64,000 nucleotides of DNA, from NCBI GenBank assembly GCA_023014335.1, contig JAECYW010000011.1, forward strand, positions 620,001 to 684,000, read 5' to 3'. Shown piece after piece: positions 35,054 through 46,664 of this stretch. Under the pieces are notes generated by a model, which saw only the letters and a list, made by a program, of their open reading frames with translations, was not told the DNA's origin and ran no database searches. Every line of letters starts with the position of its first letter. Within the stretch, counting starts at the first letter, position 1. Origin of the DNA: Galerina marginata (taxonomy: Eukaryota; Basidiomycota; Agaricomycetes; Agaricales; Galerinaceae). Made by a program: the position numbers and the translations under genes.

Positions 35054-35329
35054 ATTCGTCACCTTTTAGAAAGTCCTAAAGTTGCTGGGTACTTACTGAT
35101 TCTAGCGCCACGCCAATCCTGATCCATTTCGGCTCCTGGGTCAACTTGGAAAAGACGAGCGTCTGCGAACTATCAATGGGTGGGTAGTTTACTTTTATTT
35201 ATGACTCTTTGGGCCCTTTAGAATCCGAGGTTGCAGACCATCTGTGATAATCGATGGTGATAATCGTTCAGTCGCGTGCAAGGTGACACTATTAGTAAGA
35301 ATAAACCTTAGAGATTTGCTTGACTTTTA

Positions 35330-37196
35330 GCCTTCGGTCCGGACTCCGCATCGACTGATAAAATATCGAAATTGATTGCAACGCAGTAAGTATCGAATTA
35401 CTGAGTGTAAATGTTGATTGAGTTGCTTGAATCCAATGGCAAGCACGAGGGAAGGAAATGGAGCAGACTTTTCATGATGACCTCCCACCTGTTCGTCGTG
35501 GACATAATGTACGTCGAACTGGTTAGAACACGGTAACATCTGCAAAAGATCACAGAAAGAGAGAGGTTGTTAATTACTTTATTTCAGTTGCCAAAAAATG
35601 GGACTCACCGATTTCGTGCTGCTGGTAATTAACTGCGACATCGTAGGCTTAAATTGAGAGTATCAATTGAAAGGAAAAACACGGGGGAAAAGCAAGGAAA
35701 GAACCTGAAGTTCATGCGCCGACAACGACGATTTTCTTCCTCTCATGGTTCAGCACACTACTGAGGTGGGACAATTTTGCCAGTGGTCAAAAGGTGAGTC
35801 ACAGCGCTTGGATTTTGCTATGCGTTTTGCTCTCATGATTGAGGGGTACACGAGACGGCAAAATGTGATAGCAAAACTTAAGCGCTGTACCTAGACCTTT
35901 TGACTCTCGTCAAAATAATCCGGCCCCAGTAGTGGCACGAGTTTGTGCTTCTTAGAGTGCAATCTCTGGCCTTATATACGTCCTAAAATTTTCAAATGCA
36001 TCAGGAACCCACTCAGTCATCGAAATAATCATCAAACTCACCATTCCAAGATACATGGGCGTGCACCCCGCTCCCCAAGCCCGAGCAAAACACGACATGG
36101 TTAACCACAGACGTGCGCTCCGAGTCGTCCGCGCTTGAGAGTGAAGTGCTATTTGTTGGTCACTGCGTCTTGCGTGGTGTGAGTTATAGTGGTGGAGGTC
36201 CAGACGTTGAGTTTGAAAGTGGAAGCGTAGAACTTCAGCCAGTTTGCGAGCTGAATTCAAGTGAGGTGTTAGAGGAGTAGGGTGCGATTCGTGAGCGGAG
36301 CGTACCTTGAGTGTGGGTGTGTATACGGGCCAGGTTGAGTGGAATCTGGAGAAGGGTTAGTAATCGGAAGGGGAGGTGGATGAAATACGGACATGCACGG
36401 GAGGTACGGCATGTGATCGTAACCCTACAGAACACTGCCCAAGGAAAAATCGGTCATTATCTTCTAGAAACCACCCTTAAAAAACTCACAAACAGGATCG
36501 TGCAAGTTGCAACACAGCGCCTCATACCTCCCTCGCCAATTATCCCCAATCCTTTCATTCCTCTCCACCACGAGCGCCGGTATATCCATGAACCTCAACT
36601 GCGCAGCAACCTCCAATCTATTCCCCCCTGATAACCAGTACCTGCTGAGCGGCATCCGCGTCCAGGTGCTCCTGCTCACGTTCCTGGGCAGACTCACTCC
36701 TCCCGTAGTTTTGCTGCGCATCCCGGTGAGCCGCGACTTTTTTGGGGGGAAGGCGACTAGGTTGGCGAGGCTCGTGTAAACGATATGGGCTTTACGATTT
36801 TTCAAGTTGCAACTGGTCAAATTCACGTTGGCGTTGGCGTTGGTATCGGTAAGCACCAACCGTACCCCGACGCCCGCCCGCTGTCCTTAGAAAAGTCAAA
36901 TATGAGGCTGATCTCCAGGAGCGGGTGCTGCAGCACGACATGCTTCTTCGCGCTCCCGAACCGGGCTGTCAAGAAAGCGCGGATCGTCTCCCCCGTGAAA
37001 GTGAGCATGTCCCGCATGGTCGCGAGCAGTCGCGCTAAGACACGTCAGAACAGGGGAGCAACAGGGGCGCGAGCCAGTCCACTGCGATTGAGATGGGGGA
37101 AACAGAGGTGAAGGGTGGGCGGGCGGTGATGTCGATGCCGAGACTATCAAGTAGGAGAGCGGGATGACTAGGATATTCAGGTTGGCTATCATGCAT
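35330..37196 (-). pseudogene. decayed flavin-containing monooxygenase gene
   Basis: FAD/NADPH-dependent monooxygenases of this type act on small molecules in the cytosol. Reading the minus strand from an ATG at 37196, successive fragments follow FMO order: LLLDSLGIDITA, DMLTF, LQHPLLEISLIF, then the FAD-binding start QQVLVIRGG with its GxGxxG damaged, AAQLRFMDIPALVVERNERI, GDNWRGRYEAL, LANWLKFYASTFKLNVWTST, NHVVFCSGLGSGV, KKIVVVGA-stop-TS, AYDVAVNYQQHEI and SSTYIMSTTNRWEVIM. Frames shift several times, there is a TAG near 37028 and a TGA where Cys is expected near 35713. Splice sites are still visible, so the copy was intron-bearing. A 179-bp MITE lies inside the exon between HSKKHKLV and NHERKK. 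The gene cannot make an active enzyme. Confidence 0.8.
35756..35934. mobile_element. CACTA-type MITE, 179 bp, inside the monooxygenase relic
   Basis: It begins CACTACTGAGG and ends CCCCAGTAGTG. The two ends are inverted copies over at least 40 bases, and weaker pairing extends to about 75, so the whole element can fold into a hairpin. The flanks carry an exact 3-bp target duplication GCA (35753-35755 and 35935-35937). Removing the element plus one GCA joins the monooxygenase exon in frame. No coding capacity. Three-base duplications and CACTA ends are features of the CACTA/EnSpm superfamily. Confidence 0.88.
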
Positions 37197-38405
37197 TATG
37201 ATCAGATATCACTGTCAGATATATACAGGGTAAGTAAGTAAAAGGAGAAGGAAAATCCGGTAGCCTCATCGTTTGCTCTAAATTCCGTGAAAAATGCAGG
37301 AAACCTGGGCCTAGTCGAAACTCGAGTCTTTCATGAAGAAGATAACCCCAGTAAGTCCTCTTCTGCCAAGAATAAAGTAACACATTCTTTCCTTAGTCTG
37401 GCCCCCTGAAAGCAGTTGTGGTCAAGCAGAACGCGTTAGGCAGCGCTGAGGTCGTAAGAGGACTCAAGTTTGATGGCGATGTCGTGGTTGATTCCTCAAC
37501 ACAGCCACATCCCAAACATCGTGTCTTGTGCCAATTTTGGACGATCTCATCGCCTTTGCATTGCCTTCCACGACGGCGACCATGATTGGTACTACCTGTA
37601 TGGTGAAGACGCCCGTAGCTATGTCCTGGGCTCTGGGACCTTTGATGGGAATCAAATACATGAGACTCGAGATCTGCTTTCCGCTTAGGTGTTCGAAAGT
37701 TCGGGAGAAAGTTGAGTTTATGACTGACTACTATTGTTCTATCTTTATTAATACAGCGCTTTGCGAAAATTCTGACAGCAATATGGTGGTTTAACGCGTA
37801 CGTCTTTCGTTTAGTATAATCGTAACTCTATGTTCTAACAACCAAATTGCTTGCAACAACATTCTTTGGAAAGGATGACACTAACGTCTTCTCTCTTTAT
37901 TAGCCCCAATCCCGAGTCTCCGACGCGCGCCCGCCTCTGAGTGCCAGCTTGCACCACAGCCATGGGGAACTGCCCCTTTTCCTTGGTTCAGTTTGAAAAT
38001 GACAAGTCCAATAAATATTTATAGGACACCGAGGGCCCAGAAAGTTCATTACGCGCGCAAAGGTAAGCTCGAACATTATATTTATCATCGAGGCCTGAGA
38101 TCGGTTTGGAACAGCGTCATCCCCGCACAGCCAGCAAAACCGTCCGACGGAATCTTAGGTGCTGTACGTCAATGGGAAGGGTCGTTCACAGGGACGGCCA
38201 ACGGCCGTGAACGGAGAGGACGGACGTCCCGGGTCTGGGAGTGCAGTGGTGTTGGCAGTGTTGCAATGCACGAGATGAGTCCAAAAAAAGATCTCATCCA
38301 TCGTAGTCCCAGTCAGCTGTCAGACGCTTGTATTTTAACCAAGCAACCGGACTGTCAGGACGACATGTATGGCCCGTCTAATTGCGGGCTATGACTCGGG
38401 GTACA
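37197..38405. other. intergenic, nothing recognised
   Basis: Frames at 37189-37794 and 37900-38394 show no recognisable domain. This is the upstream region of the NLR gene beyond the MITE. Confidence 0.35.
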
Positions 38406-38408
38406 TAT

Positions 38409-38617
38409 CACCGCTGGCACCCGCCGCTGTTTTCCAAAGAAACAGCGGTAAAGAACATGTCTTCTGTATTCATCGCCTGTTTCTTTCACAAACAGCATTC
38501 GGGCTTTCCTTTTTAAGTATCCCCGACTCGCTATATTTTTGAGAAACAGACAATAAAGACAGAAGTCCTGTTTTAATTAGCTGTTTCTCTCGAAAACAGC
38601 GGCCACTGCCAGCTGTG
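38409..38617. mobile_element. CACTA-type MITE, 209 bp, in the NLR promoter
   Basis: It begins CACCGCTGGCA and ends TGCCAGCTGTG. The terminal inverted repeats extend through CCGCTGTTTTC and are matched over about 38 bases with a few changes. The flanks are an exact 3-bp duplication TAT (38406-38408 and 38618-38620). Inside are three GCTGTTT/AAACAGC-type stem pairs. The element ends 113 bases before the NLR start codon, so it may form part of the promoter or 5' leader. Confidence 0.82.
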
Positions 38618-38730
38618 TATGAGTAGATGGCCTTTGAGGTTTGCACCCGCTACCCGCAATTTCTGTAGTTCTTGCCCTTCTTTAGTTCTTACGCCTTTAT
38701 CTTCCTCAGGAAGACTCCTCCTCAGTTCAT

Positions 38731-41700
38731 ATGAACCTACATATCCATGCGGTCAACTCCGACCCCCAACCAATTACGGGCCTTTTCCGCGATGCCCGCC
38801 ATACCAGTGTCAACAGACTGAATGTCAACAACGTTTCGGGAGGAGTACACCACTATAGCGGCACATCCGGTAAGTTTTCTGCTCTCCTCGTCCGCACGAT
38901 CTTCCTATCTCTAGATACAGGAATGGACGCCCTTCTAAGCGACATATCGCAAGGAGCAGTCTATAACTCCCAAGATCGCTATGCTGCTGGAACATGTCAC
39001 CCTGGAACTCGTGAAGAAATCATTCAGGATATCCTTGACTGGGTCCACGATCCAACTGATACTGGAGTTCTCTGGCTCCAGGGTCCTGTCGGCGTAGGAA
39101 AGTCTTCGATTATGCATAAAGTCGCCCAAATCCTGGACGAGTCGCATGACAAGCACTATGGTGGAAGCTTCTTCTTCGCCAGAGGAGACCCCAAGCGCAA
39201 TCATGCTGGCTCTCTGTTCTCAACCCTTGCCTACCAACTCGCTCACAACATACCAGGCTTACTACCACATGTCAACGAGGCAGTTCTTAGAGATCTTATC
39301 CTTCCCAGCCGATCTATTGACAATCAACTGCAGTTTCTTATCCTTGAGCCCCTCCGCAAACTAGGCCCACTTTCACATACTCCTGTCATTTTGATTGATG
39401 GACTCGACGAGTGCACACTCATAGATGCGCAATCCCATATTCTATCCCTTATTTCCATTGCAAACTCAAGTGCGGTTCCTTCTGTTCCTTTGAGATTCTT
39501 GGTTGCCAGTCGCCCGGAATCGGAGATAAAGCTTGCTTTCAACCAAAGCCCTTTGGATCCGATGTCTTGCACATGTGTCGTTGATCGGCATTCTCCCGGC
39601 GCATCTGAAGATATTAGGAGTTTCTTCGTCCACGAATTCGACAAAATTTACATGCAGAATCCAACTGGCATGAAGGGAGTTGAGAAGCCCTGGCCGTCGG
39701 CTGATACGATTGAAAAGTTGGTTGAAAAAGCCTCTGGGCAGTTCCTTTACGCGAATATAGTCACCAGGTTTGTTGGGGCGAGGTTTCGCATACCAAAAGA
39801 CCAACTCGAAATTATCGTCAATTCTGGATCTTCGCAGTCATCGGCATTCGACACCACAGAACTGGATATACTGTACACAAATATCTTGCTGGCTTATTCA
39901 CGAGGCAACGACTCGGAGGTGGAAAGAAATATCCTCGTTAGTGTTCTTGGTGGTATCATTGGACGTGCTAGTCCAAAAGCCATGACACTCTACCTTGGTA
40001 TTACACCCCCGAAGATAAGCATGGTCTTAGAGGCCATCAGTTCTGTCATTGACGTTCAGCACATATCATCACTTGGTACTGATGTGGATGAAAATAAGGG
40101 TGGAGGCGAAAATGACAGCAATGGCCTCGATGAACGTCAGGACGTGGATGATAATGACATCGAGATGGGTTCCCCAATTGACCTCAACATCCAGGGTAGC
40201 TTCGTGATTCCCGGTGGCACCTATCTTGACGAGGATGATGGGGCGGACTACCGTAAAGACTTTAAGGACCTCGTGCAAACATTTGGCCACCCAGAGCCCC
40301 GCATCTCACCATCCCATATTTCTTTCACCGAATTCCTGTTGGATTCCAACCGTTCAGGACTTTTCTTTCCAGACATGCAAGCAATATGTGACCGAATTTT
40401 CACAGAAGCTTCAGGGTATTTCATTGGGCCATTGAAAGGAATTCCCAAACAACCGTGAGTCTTTGTGACTGCCGTTTTGCATAAAAATTTGACGCAACCA
40501 TAGGTTTTCAATGACGTACCACTACATCAGCGACACTCTGCTGGATTGTATATCTTTCGTGTCAGGCCACAGCCTGAATGCTTTCTTCAAAGACATGGAA
40601 AGCACGCTAGAAGCCCTCGAAGCAAACAATAGGTTTAATCCTCTGGAGCCACGCTTCATGCTTCCCCATGTTTTTTATGCAGCCCACTTCATTGGCTCAT
40701 TAGAAGTAAGTAGTAAATTGGACGAATTTTGTTTCAATTTCTCAATTCCTCTAGGCACTACAGAGCGAACAATTAAATGGTTACGCCGCGATCCCCATCC
40801 AGGAAAGGGCCCTAAGACACATGAAAGTCCGAAAAATATTAAGGAAAATACAAGGCGACGTTCTTTACAAAACCTTGTCCGCCTCCAAGCCCTTGACGAT
40901 GAAGTATCTACCATATTTACAAAACAGGCGAACCCATTATAACCAGATAACTTCCTTCCTCGGTCCACACGGAGATATTGTGAAGCAACTGATTCATGAC
41001 AATGCAGACCTCATTGAAATATCCTGGAGTCAGCATGAAGGACTGACAATCAACACGTTGCCAGGCTTGCACGAGTTTCTCCTAGAATTGCCACAAGATC
41101 CAGGATCCCAACTACTCCACCACGAGAAGATGTTTCACGTAAAATACCGCAGGTTTTTTTTACTGACCTGTATTGATTGCCTACAACGGGTGGAGCCAGG
41201 AATTTACAACGACAGAGAGTGAGTTTCGTGTCTCGGAGCTCGTGATGACCGATCTGCTAATTTACTGGTGTAGTTGGCTCTCACGGGATTGGATATTCAA
41301 CCATAACCGCTTTGCCCAATTATCTTTCTACTTGTTTTCCTTCTTCTGCGGCAGTGATCTGGGGCAAGATTATCAGGATACAAATGGGTTTGAGACCACA
41401 GGGGAACTCTTGGAAGTACTGTGGAATGTTGACTGGAAAGCTATGGCACACCTACCGGAGCCCCTATTGCCCGATATAATCATAGGATGGTTAGACAGAC
41501 ATATCCGTGTGAGTTATGGGCTCTTCCGACATATCTACATGGCCTGATCTTCTTTAGCGGGTAAACCCAATGCAACAAAATGTCTTGGCCGAGGCATCGA
41601 GGCTAAGAGCTCACATCCTCCAATCTGTCATGGCCGAAATATATTTCGAGCCAACGTCTGCCAGACAACTTGAATTCATACGACGTGGTTTAGCGTGTAC

Positions 41701-41832
41701 CACTTTCTTTGGTTGCGCACCAGAAGGATTTTACTCTAGAGCCTTAGCATGGACGAAGGTAAGGCAGGTTCCTTCTTGCTTCGAAAATGTTGACAGGTAA
41801 AAAAAAGATTACTGAACGGAAGGAGAACCTAG
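38731..41832 (+). CDS. NACHT-domain NLR (STAND NTPase)
   Basis: Seven exons give one unbroken frame of 938 aa: 38731-38869, 38915-40454, 40504-40705, 40755-41218, 41274-41508, 41558-41758 and 41797-41832. Introns are 38-55 nt, GT-AG. After a short N-terminus comes a NACHT module: Walker A GPVGVGKS at about residues 103-110, a GGSFFFARGD strand/sensor segment at about 129-138, Walker B VILIDGLDEC at about 203-213, and FLVASRPE downstream. Fungal NLRs of this class act as cytosolic switches in non-self recognition and regulated cell death. An acidic low-complexity stretch lies in the middle (about residues 450-490). The C-terminal 350 residues show no WD40, ankyrin or TPR repeats that I can see and no known effector domain. 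A MITE sits just upstream. The gene looks intact. Confidence 0.88.
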
Positions 41833-44618
41833 ACGATCCAACCTTATTCTCGTGGTTGGAAGAAAGTCTGAAGTGGAGTGAACTCTTGACCGTCGCAGAT
41901 CGCATGAACTCAAGGGACCTCGAAGTAGGATGAATGGAGGTATTATGCTAGTGATGGGGAATATTTTCTCGTTCAGTCATTTGCTGATTTGGACCATGTT
42001 GGTTAATCTACTACTCGAGTATTACAGTCGGCGGATGATGCCTCGATCGAACCTTGGATTCAAATTTGAAGGACCCGCCTTAAATCTAACTTGCATCTAA
42101 ATGATCGGTATTTTATGCCTCGCTCTTCCATCCCTTTGGTTTCTATGGAGTCCCAGAATCGAATAAATTCAGTTCAAGTAGCCAGTATCGGGGAGAGAGC
42201 CACTCACGAACGGTAAGATGCGCCTAAAGGAAACGGCACGCGCCAGGTTACCTATAGCCAAAGAAAAAAGGCAGGGAAAAAATGAGAAAGCTCGTCCGTG
42301 GTCCGTGACCAAGGCCAGACCGTCGAAAAAAACCAAAACTCACCCAACAACATCTACCGCCGCAGCATGGTTAAATTTTCCACACTCCATTAAGCTTATC
42401 CTCATCGTGAAATCATCTCTACCGACTAGCCACTCCGTCTCCGCAGACTACGCGAGTGTTGGCTGGGATTGGCCAAACTATAAAACAATTATTACATCCT
42501 TAATCAGTATCATTCGAGGACGGCTCACGAACTTCATATCAGTCTCTGTGAGGCCCTGAATGGGGCGATCGTTCTTGGGCTGTAAGTACGCCTATTTCCC
42601 TGCACATGACTGTCACCGGTCATTGGTCGATTTCTTCGTGCCCAGAAAATGCCGAGGACGACAGCGTAATACCGAGACAAGCTCGAAGTCCAAAGTGGCC
42701 AGTGGTGACGACTTTGAGCGAGATCTAAGAAACATAAATCACTGGTCCAACGGTCATCAGCCTTCGTACCCCGTTTCGTGGACCGTTGTACCTGAATCGA
42801 ATATCTCCTCACCTATGCCGTCGTCGAACTGACAGAGCCCAAATCGAGCAGGGGGACCCAGACTGCGCGTTGGTGTCTCGAACGGTTTGCTGATTGGCTT
42901 CGAGACTAGTAGCTAGGAATCTTACAGACGACCTGCGGAGAGGTCCGGCTTCTAGGCGTCACAGACATGTATGACGACCTTTAAGCGAGACCTACGAAAT
43001 AAGAGTTGGTCCTGCTTTTAACATAAGACTAGGAAACACCCACCAAGCCGCACACAAGCGGGTTTTCGCCGAAGCAACCTTCCTCATATGCCTCTCCTTC
43101 CTCGTCAGTTTGTCGAATACATTGTATGTCGGTTCTTGAGATTCGAGGTTGGAATGCCTGTCGTGGCTTGAGAGATGCTCAAGGGCTGAGAACGAGAACG
43201 GCTGAGGAAGCCTTTATAAGGACCTTAGGCTCGTCTGATAATGCTAAATGGATAAAATTAATAATGTGTGCATGGAAGGCTAGAGAACTAAACTTACCTT
43301 CATGACACGTCATCGATTGGACGGACAACTCGAATCGAGAAGTTGTAGAATAAAGAGCTGTAGAAAATACAAGATACAGTCATTGGGATGTATTGCTTTC
43401 AATTATCAGAGGAGAAATTCGGACGTACGAAACAGCAGAGGTTGGTCCAGCTGTTACGAGCAAACAATGTCGGCTTCGTCGTCTATGACCTCGCAAAAGC
43501 TGAAGGAGCATCTAGATGCAACTCGAAGGATGCTCTGAGGTAAAGATAAGGCGGCGATCTTTACAAAACTTGATCCGAGATCAGGAAATTTCGCGCAAGA
43601 AATTGGTGGGATAATCACCTCAAAACTCGAAGCTGGGATTGAGGGGAAATTCCACGAGGAAATCCTGCCGCAGTCGATAACCTCTGCACGTCGAATCGTC
43701 AGTGAGATGCGGAGGTTCGAATTTTTGGGAAGGCCATGTTCTATAGGGTCACGTTGTTGATAGGACGCGTGGTGCAGACGCGATGAGTCTGGTGGCTATA
43801 CGATGTTTGTCAAGGAGACTGTAAAGGAAGTTATCGTCAAGGGCAGGTTTGTTCCTGAATTGGCGGGGACATACATGTACGTGTACATCTGCCATTTTAA
43901 ATTATTTTACAAATGTACTATCGTCCCGACAATCTCCTCTTGAAGACAGGCGGGTTCTCCATTGGAAGTGGTTGGAAAAGCAGGCCCGAATTGCTTAGGG
44001 CTGGTCGGAATCTTCGTTCTCTGGTGGCCATTGAAATATTGAACTTGAAGCTGCGACTAGTTCGAAGCCCTAAGCCATTCCTAACATTTCGCTACAAAAC
44101 ACTATCAGAAGTTGCTCTTAGGCTAAAAACAGAACTTACGCATTTATGCTCTACGTAGGCGTAGGTGGTGCGGAGCCAGTGGATACTGTTCAAACCGATC
44201 AAACAAGCCCCATTGGTGGGCAAAGCATTGGCCTCTACAGGCTGCAGGAGAAAGGGAAACACCATTAGCTAGAACAGTTTATGACCCGGAATACTGACAC
44301 AAAAGTGATTGCTCACTGAGGCATAATCGTTCGAGGTTTCGAGGTCCTGCACGGAAAGTCGACGTGTATTGAGTTGTATGCATCAAAAATCCAGCGTAAA
44401 CCCGATAGCAAAGGCAAGAAGAGGAATACAGACGCCGAGCAGGTAAAAGCTGGCCGGAGAAACACAGAAACAGACTCGAGAGACGACTCGGAGTAGCATA
44501 GATGCGGGCGATGGGGCAGGTGGCAAGAGGCAAGGCAAAGTGTCGGATCAGCGGAACAGACGACTTCCGTTGATCTCTCACGTGATACGGGCCTTTTCTA
44601 CCTTCAACCTCCTTCAAC
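41833..44618. other. no gene recognised
   Basis: Near 42074-42215 is minus-strand text resembling that at 32452-32600. A word like gacgactttgagcgagatct occurs in two diverged copies near 42706 and 42973. No gene model can be supported. Confidence 0.35.
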
Positions 44619-44621
44619 ATG

Positions 44622-44813
44622 CACAGCTGGGCCCAGGCCATTTTGCCGGGAGGTCAAAACGGAGGGTAAGTTGTTTGAATTTTGCCTTCAACTTTTGCCG
44701 ACACATCCACATGCGTTAGAATGGGCAAAATGTGGATGCGGAAGTTAAGCAAAAGTCCAACGACTTGCTGCTGTATTTTGACCGCCCGTCGAAATAATCC
44801 GACCCCAGCTGTG
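44622..44813. mobile_element. CACTA-type MITE, 192 bp
   Basis: It begins CACAGCTGGG and ends CCCCAGCTGTG, with an exact 3-bp duplication ATG at 44619-44621 and 44814-44816. The inverted ends match over about 40 bases. The right arm is clearly related to that of the 35756-35934 copy: both have gtc-aaataatccg-cccag text next to the end. The interior can pair along most of its length. It encodes nothing. Confidence 0.85.
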
Positions 44814-44816
44814 ATG

Positions 44817-46424
44817 CTCGAGTCATTGACGACGTCTAAGTACAACCACTTCACGCCTCGTATGTCCAGTCAGCATAACCTCGAAGCTGTTTAGCTGCCA
44901 ATACGCATACTCCGTAAGTCGAAACGCGTCCCCTTACTGAGCTTCGAAAGCGTCCTTACAAAGCTTATCAGCCTTACATACAATTTCTGTCCTCAGCCCT
45001 TCAAATGTTGGTGGACTTTGGACCGAGCCTACAAATGCCCCTGTCTTGCCTTGACCGTGGCGCCACAGCTCAGCTCAGCTCATGTACCCCAACTCAGCAA
45101 GGCACTCATAACGTGCAGAAAATCCCTCACACGACTGATCAGGGACCGGGCTCACTTCGAGCCTTGGAGTCCTGACCCGAAGGCCAACACGACAAATGCG
45201 ATCACGCCTATTGCATGCTGGAGAGCAGTGCATTCTTCTCGCTCCGGTAAGCTTGTTACTCTTTCTGTTTCTAAATAGTTTGACTCATTTATTCTCTTGC
45301 CCTATGTAAATGTAGGTCCACATATTGGCCCTTCATTCTTAACTAGCGTGCCAAGGCGCCATCTAATTTGGCTCGCTGAGAACCCACACTTCCTGCGGAG
45401 GGTTTTTATGACAATCTCAGTCTGTAGGTCGTTGAACTCGTCGTCCAATTTTACCCTTGCTCACAAATTCTCCCCCAACCAGCATCTTAAAGTCACTCGT
45501 TTGCTCCAGTTGTGCCAATATTTTGTAGGTCTCAGCCTGATCAGCGCCATACGAGTCATGTATCGTCCAAATGGCGTGAAGTATACGGACAAATGATAGT
45601 AATTCATAGAGGCATGCCCTTGCACGTCCCGAGAGGTTGGATTACAGCAACAACCTGGATAGTTGGTCCTCGACGTATCTTCCGGTCAGCCCTCTCACTT
45701 CTTCATTCTGGCTGCATCATGACTCAGCTCCACTCTTCCCTTAGCCTCGTCCACGTCTTCCGCCAACGTAGTGCAACCGCCAGGTGCTTGCACAACTGCC
45801 GGCAAAGGTTTCTGTTTGAGGTTTCTCGGGACTAAACCCAGAAACCTTATCCACACAATAAGCACTTGTTTGGTTTCTCCCAGAGCCTTCGTCGTCCAGC
45901 ACGACACCTGCTCGCGGAATTAGTACGACCAAGGCGTTGTTTATGAGGAATTCAAAACATTAACTTTTCTTTTGCTGTTGGATAGAATTTTATTTTCGTC
46001 TGTTTTCGTTCTTCTGCAAGTTCAAGCTTTCGTTCTTTTTTTTTCACCCTTTTCGTTTTTTGGGACCTTTTCTGGGTTTTCCCCTCCGTCTAGGCAGCGG
46101 CTCTAATTGTCCTCCTTTTTTCTCGTGCGCGTTTCGTTTCACTTCATGACTCCTTGCGACTTCTTATGCGACCGATTCAGATCATATTCACGTTCACGAT
46201 TGAAACCGGTAGAATCTCTCTGCCCTACCGATGCTTTTTCGACTCGTTCTTTGCGGCCCATCATGATCATCGAAAAATACACAAATTTCGTTCGAGTTAC
46301 CACCAAATCAAGTTACACATATTCCCTCCAAAGCCAACGCTAAATATCAAGCGAAATGCAGAATCCAGATACCGATCCTTCCAAGGTCATTTCTTTGCAT
46401 TCTCGCTTCCTCGGTTGCAATCAA
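44817..46424. other. no gene recognised
   Basis: Short frames only. T-rich sequence at about 45965-46100 lies downstream of the secreted-protein gene. The frame at 46107-46621 is antisense to that gene. Confidence 0.35.
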
Positions 46425-46664
46425 TCAATTACAGCAATACGCCTTCCTGCCTGTCCAGCACTGATGTCCAGTCCCGTGCCTGTCCTTCTTCTCCACCCGG
46501 AACCCAGCAGGGCAGGAGCCGTGGCAGAACGGCGCCGTGCCGGACCAGTAGCAGTTCTGGGCTGCGGCGGTATCTCTGGCTTGCTTGTGGTTCAAGTTGT
46601 TTTCGGAGGCGAGGACGGTGAGGAAGGAGGCGGTGAGGAAGGTGAAGGCGATTGTTAGCTTCAT
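46425..46664 (-). CDS. small cysteine-rich secreted protein
   Basis: A single exon encodes 79 aa. Residues 1-19 form a signal peptide (Lys then a hydrophobic run LTIAFTFLTASFLTVLA). The mature part has six cysteines at 38, 47, 51, 69, 77 and 78 in the pattern C-x8-C-x3-C-x17-C-x7-CC, enough for three disulfides. It has the segments GTAPFCHGSCPAGF and CWTGRKAYCC. Size and pattern fit fungal small secreted proteins; I recall similar unnamed mushroom proteins but cannot name a Pfam family. It should leave the cell through the ER. Function could be defence, effector or signalling, and the sequence does not say. A decayed duplicate lies at 29030-29420. Confidence 0.75.
   Translation of the reverse strand: MKLTIAFTFLTASFLTVLASENNLNHKQARDTAAAQNCYWSGTAPFCHGSCPAGFRVEKKDRHGTGHQCWTGRKAYCCN

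Noticed and set aside
46107..46658. Plus-strand frames over the secreted-protein gene
   Set aside because: Antisense to a gene with signal peptide and cysteine pattern; no independent evidence.
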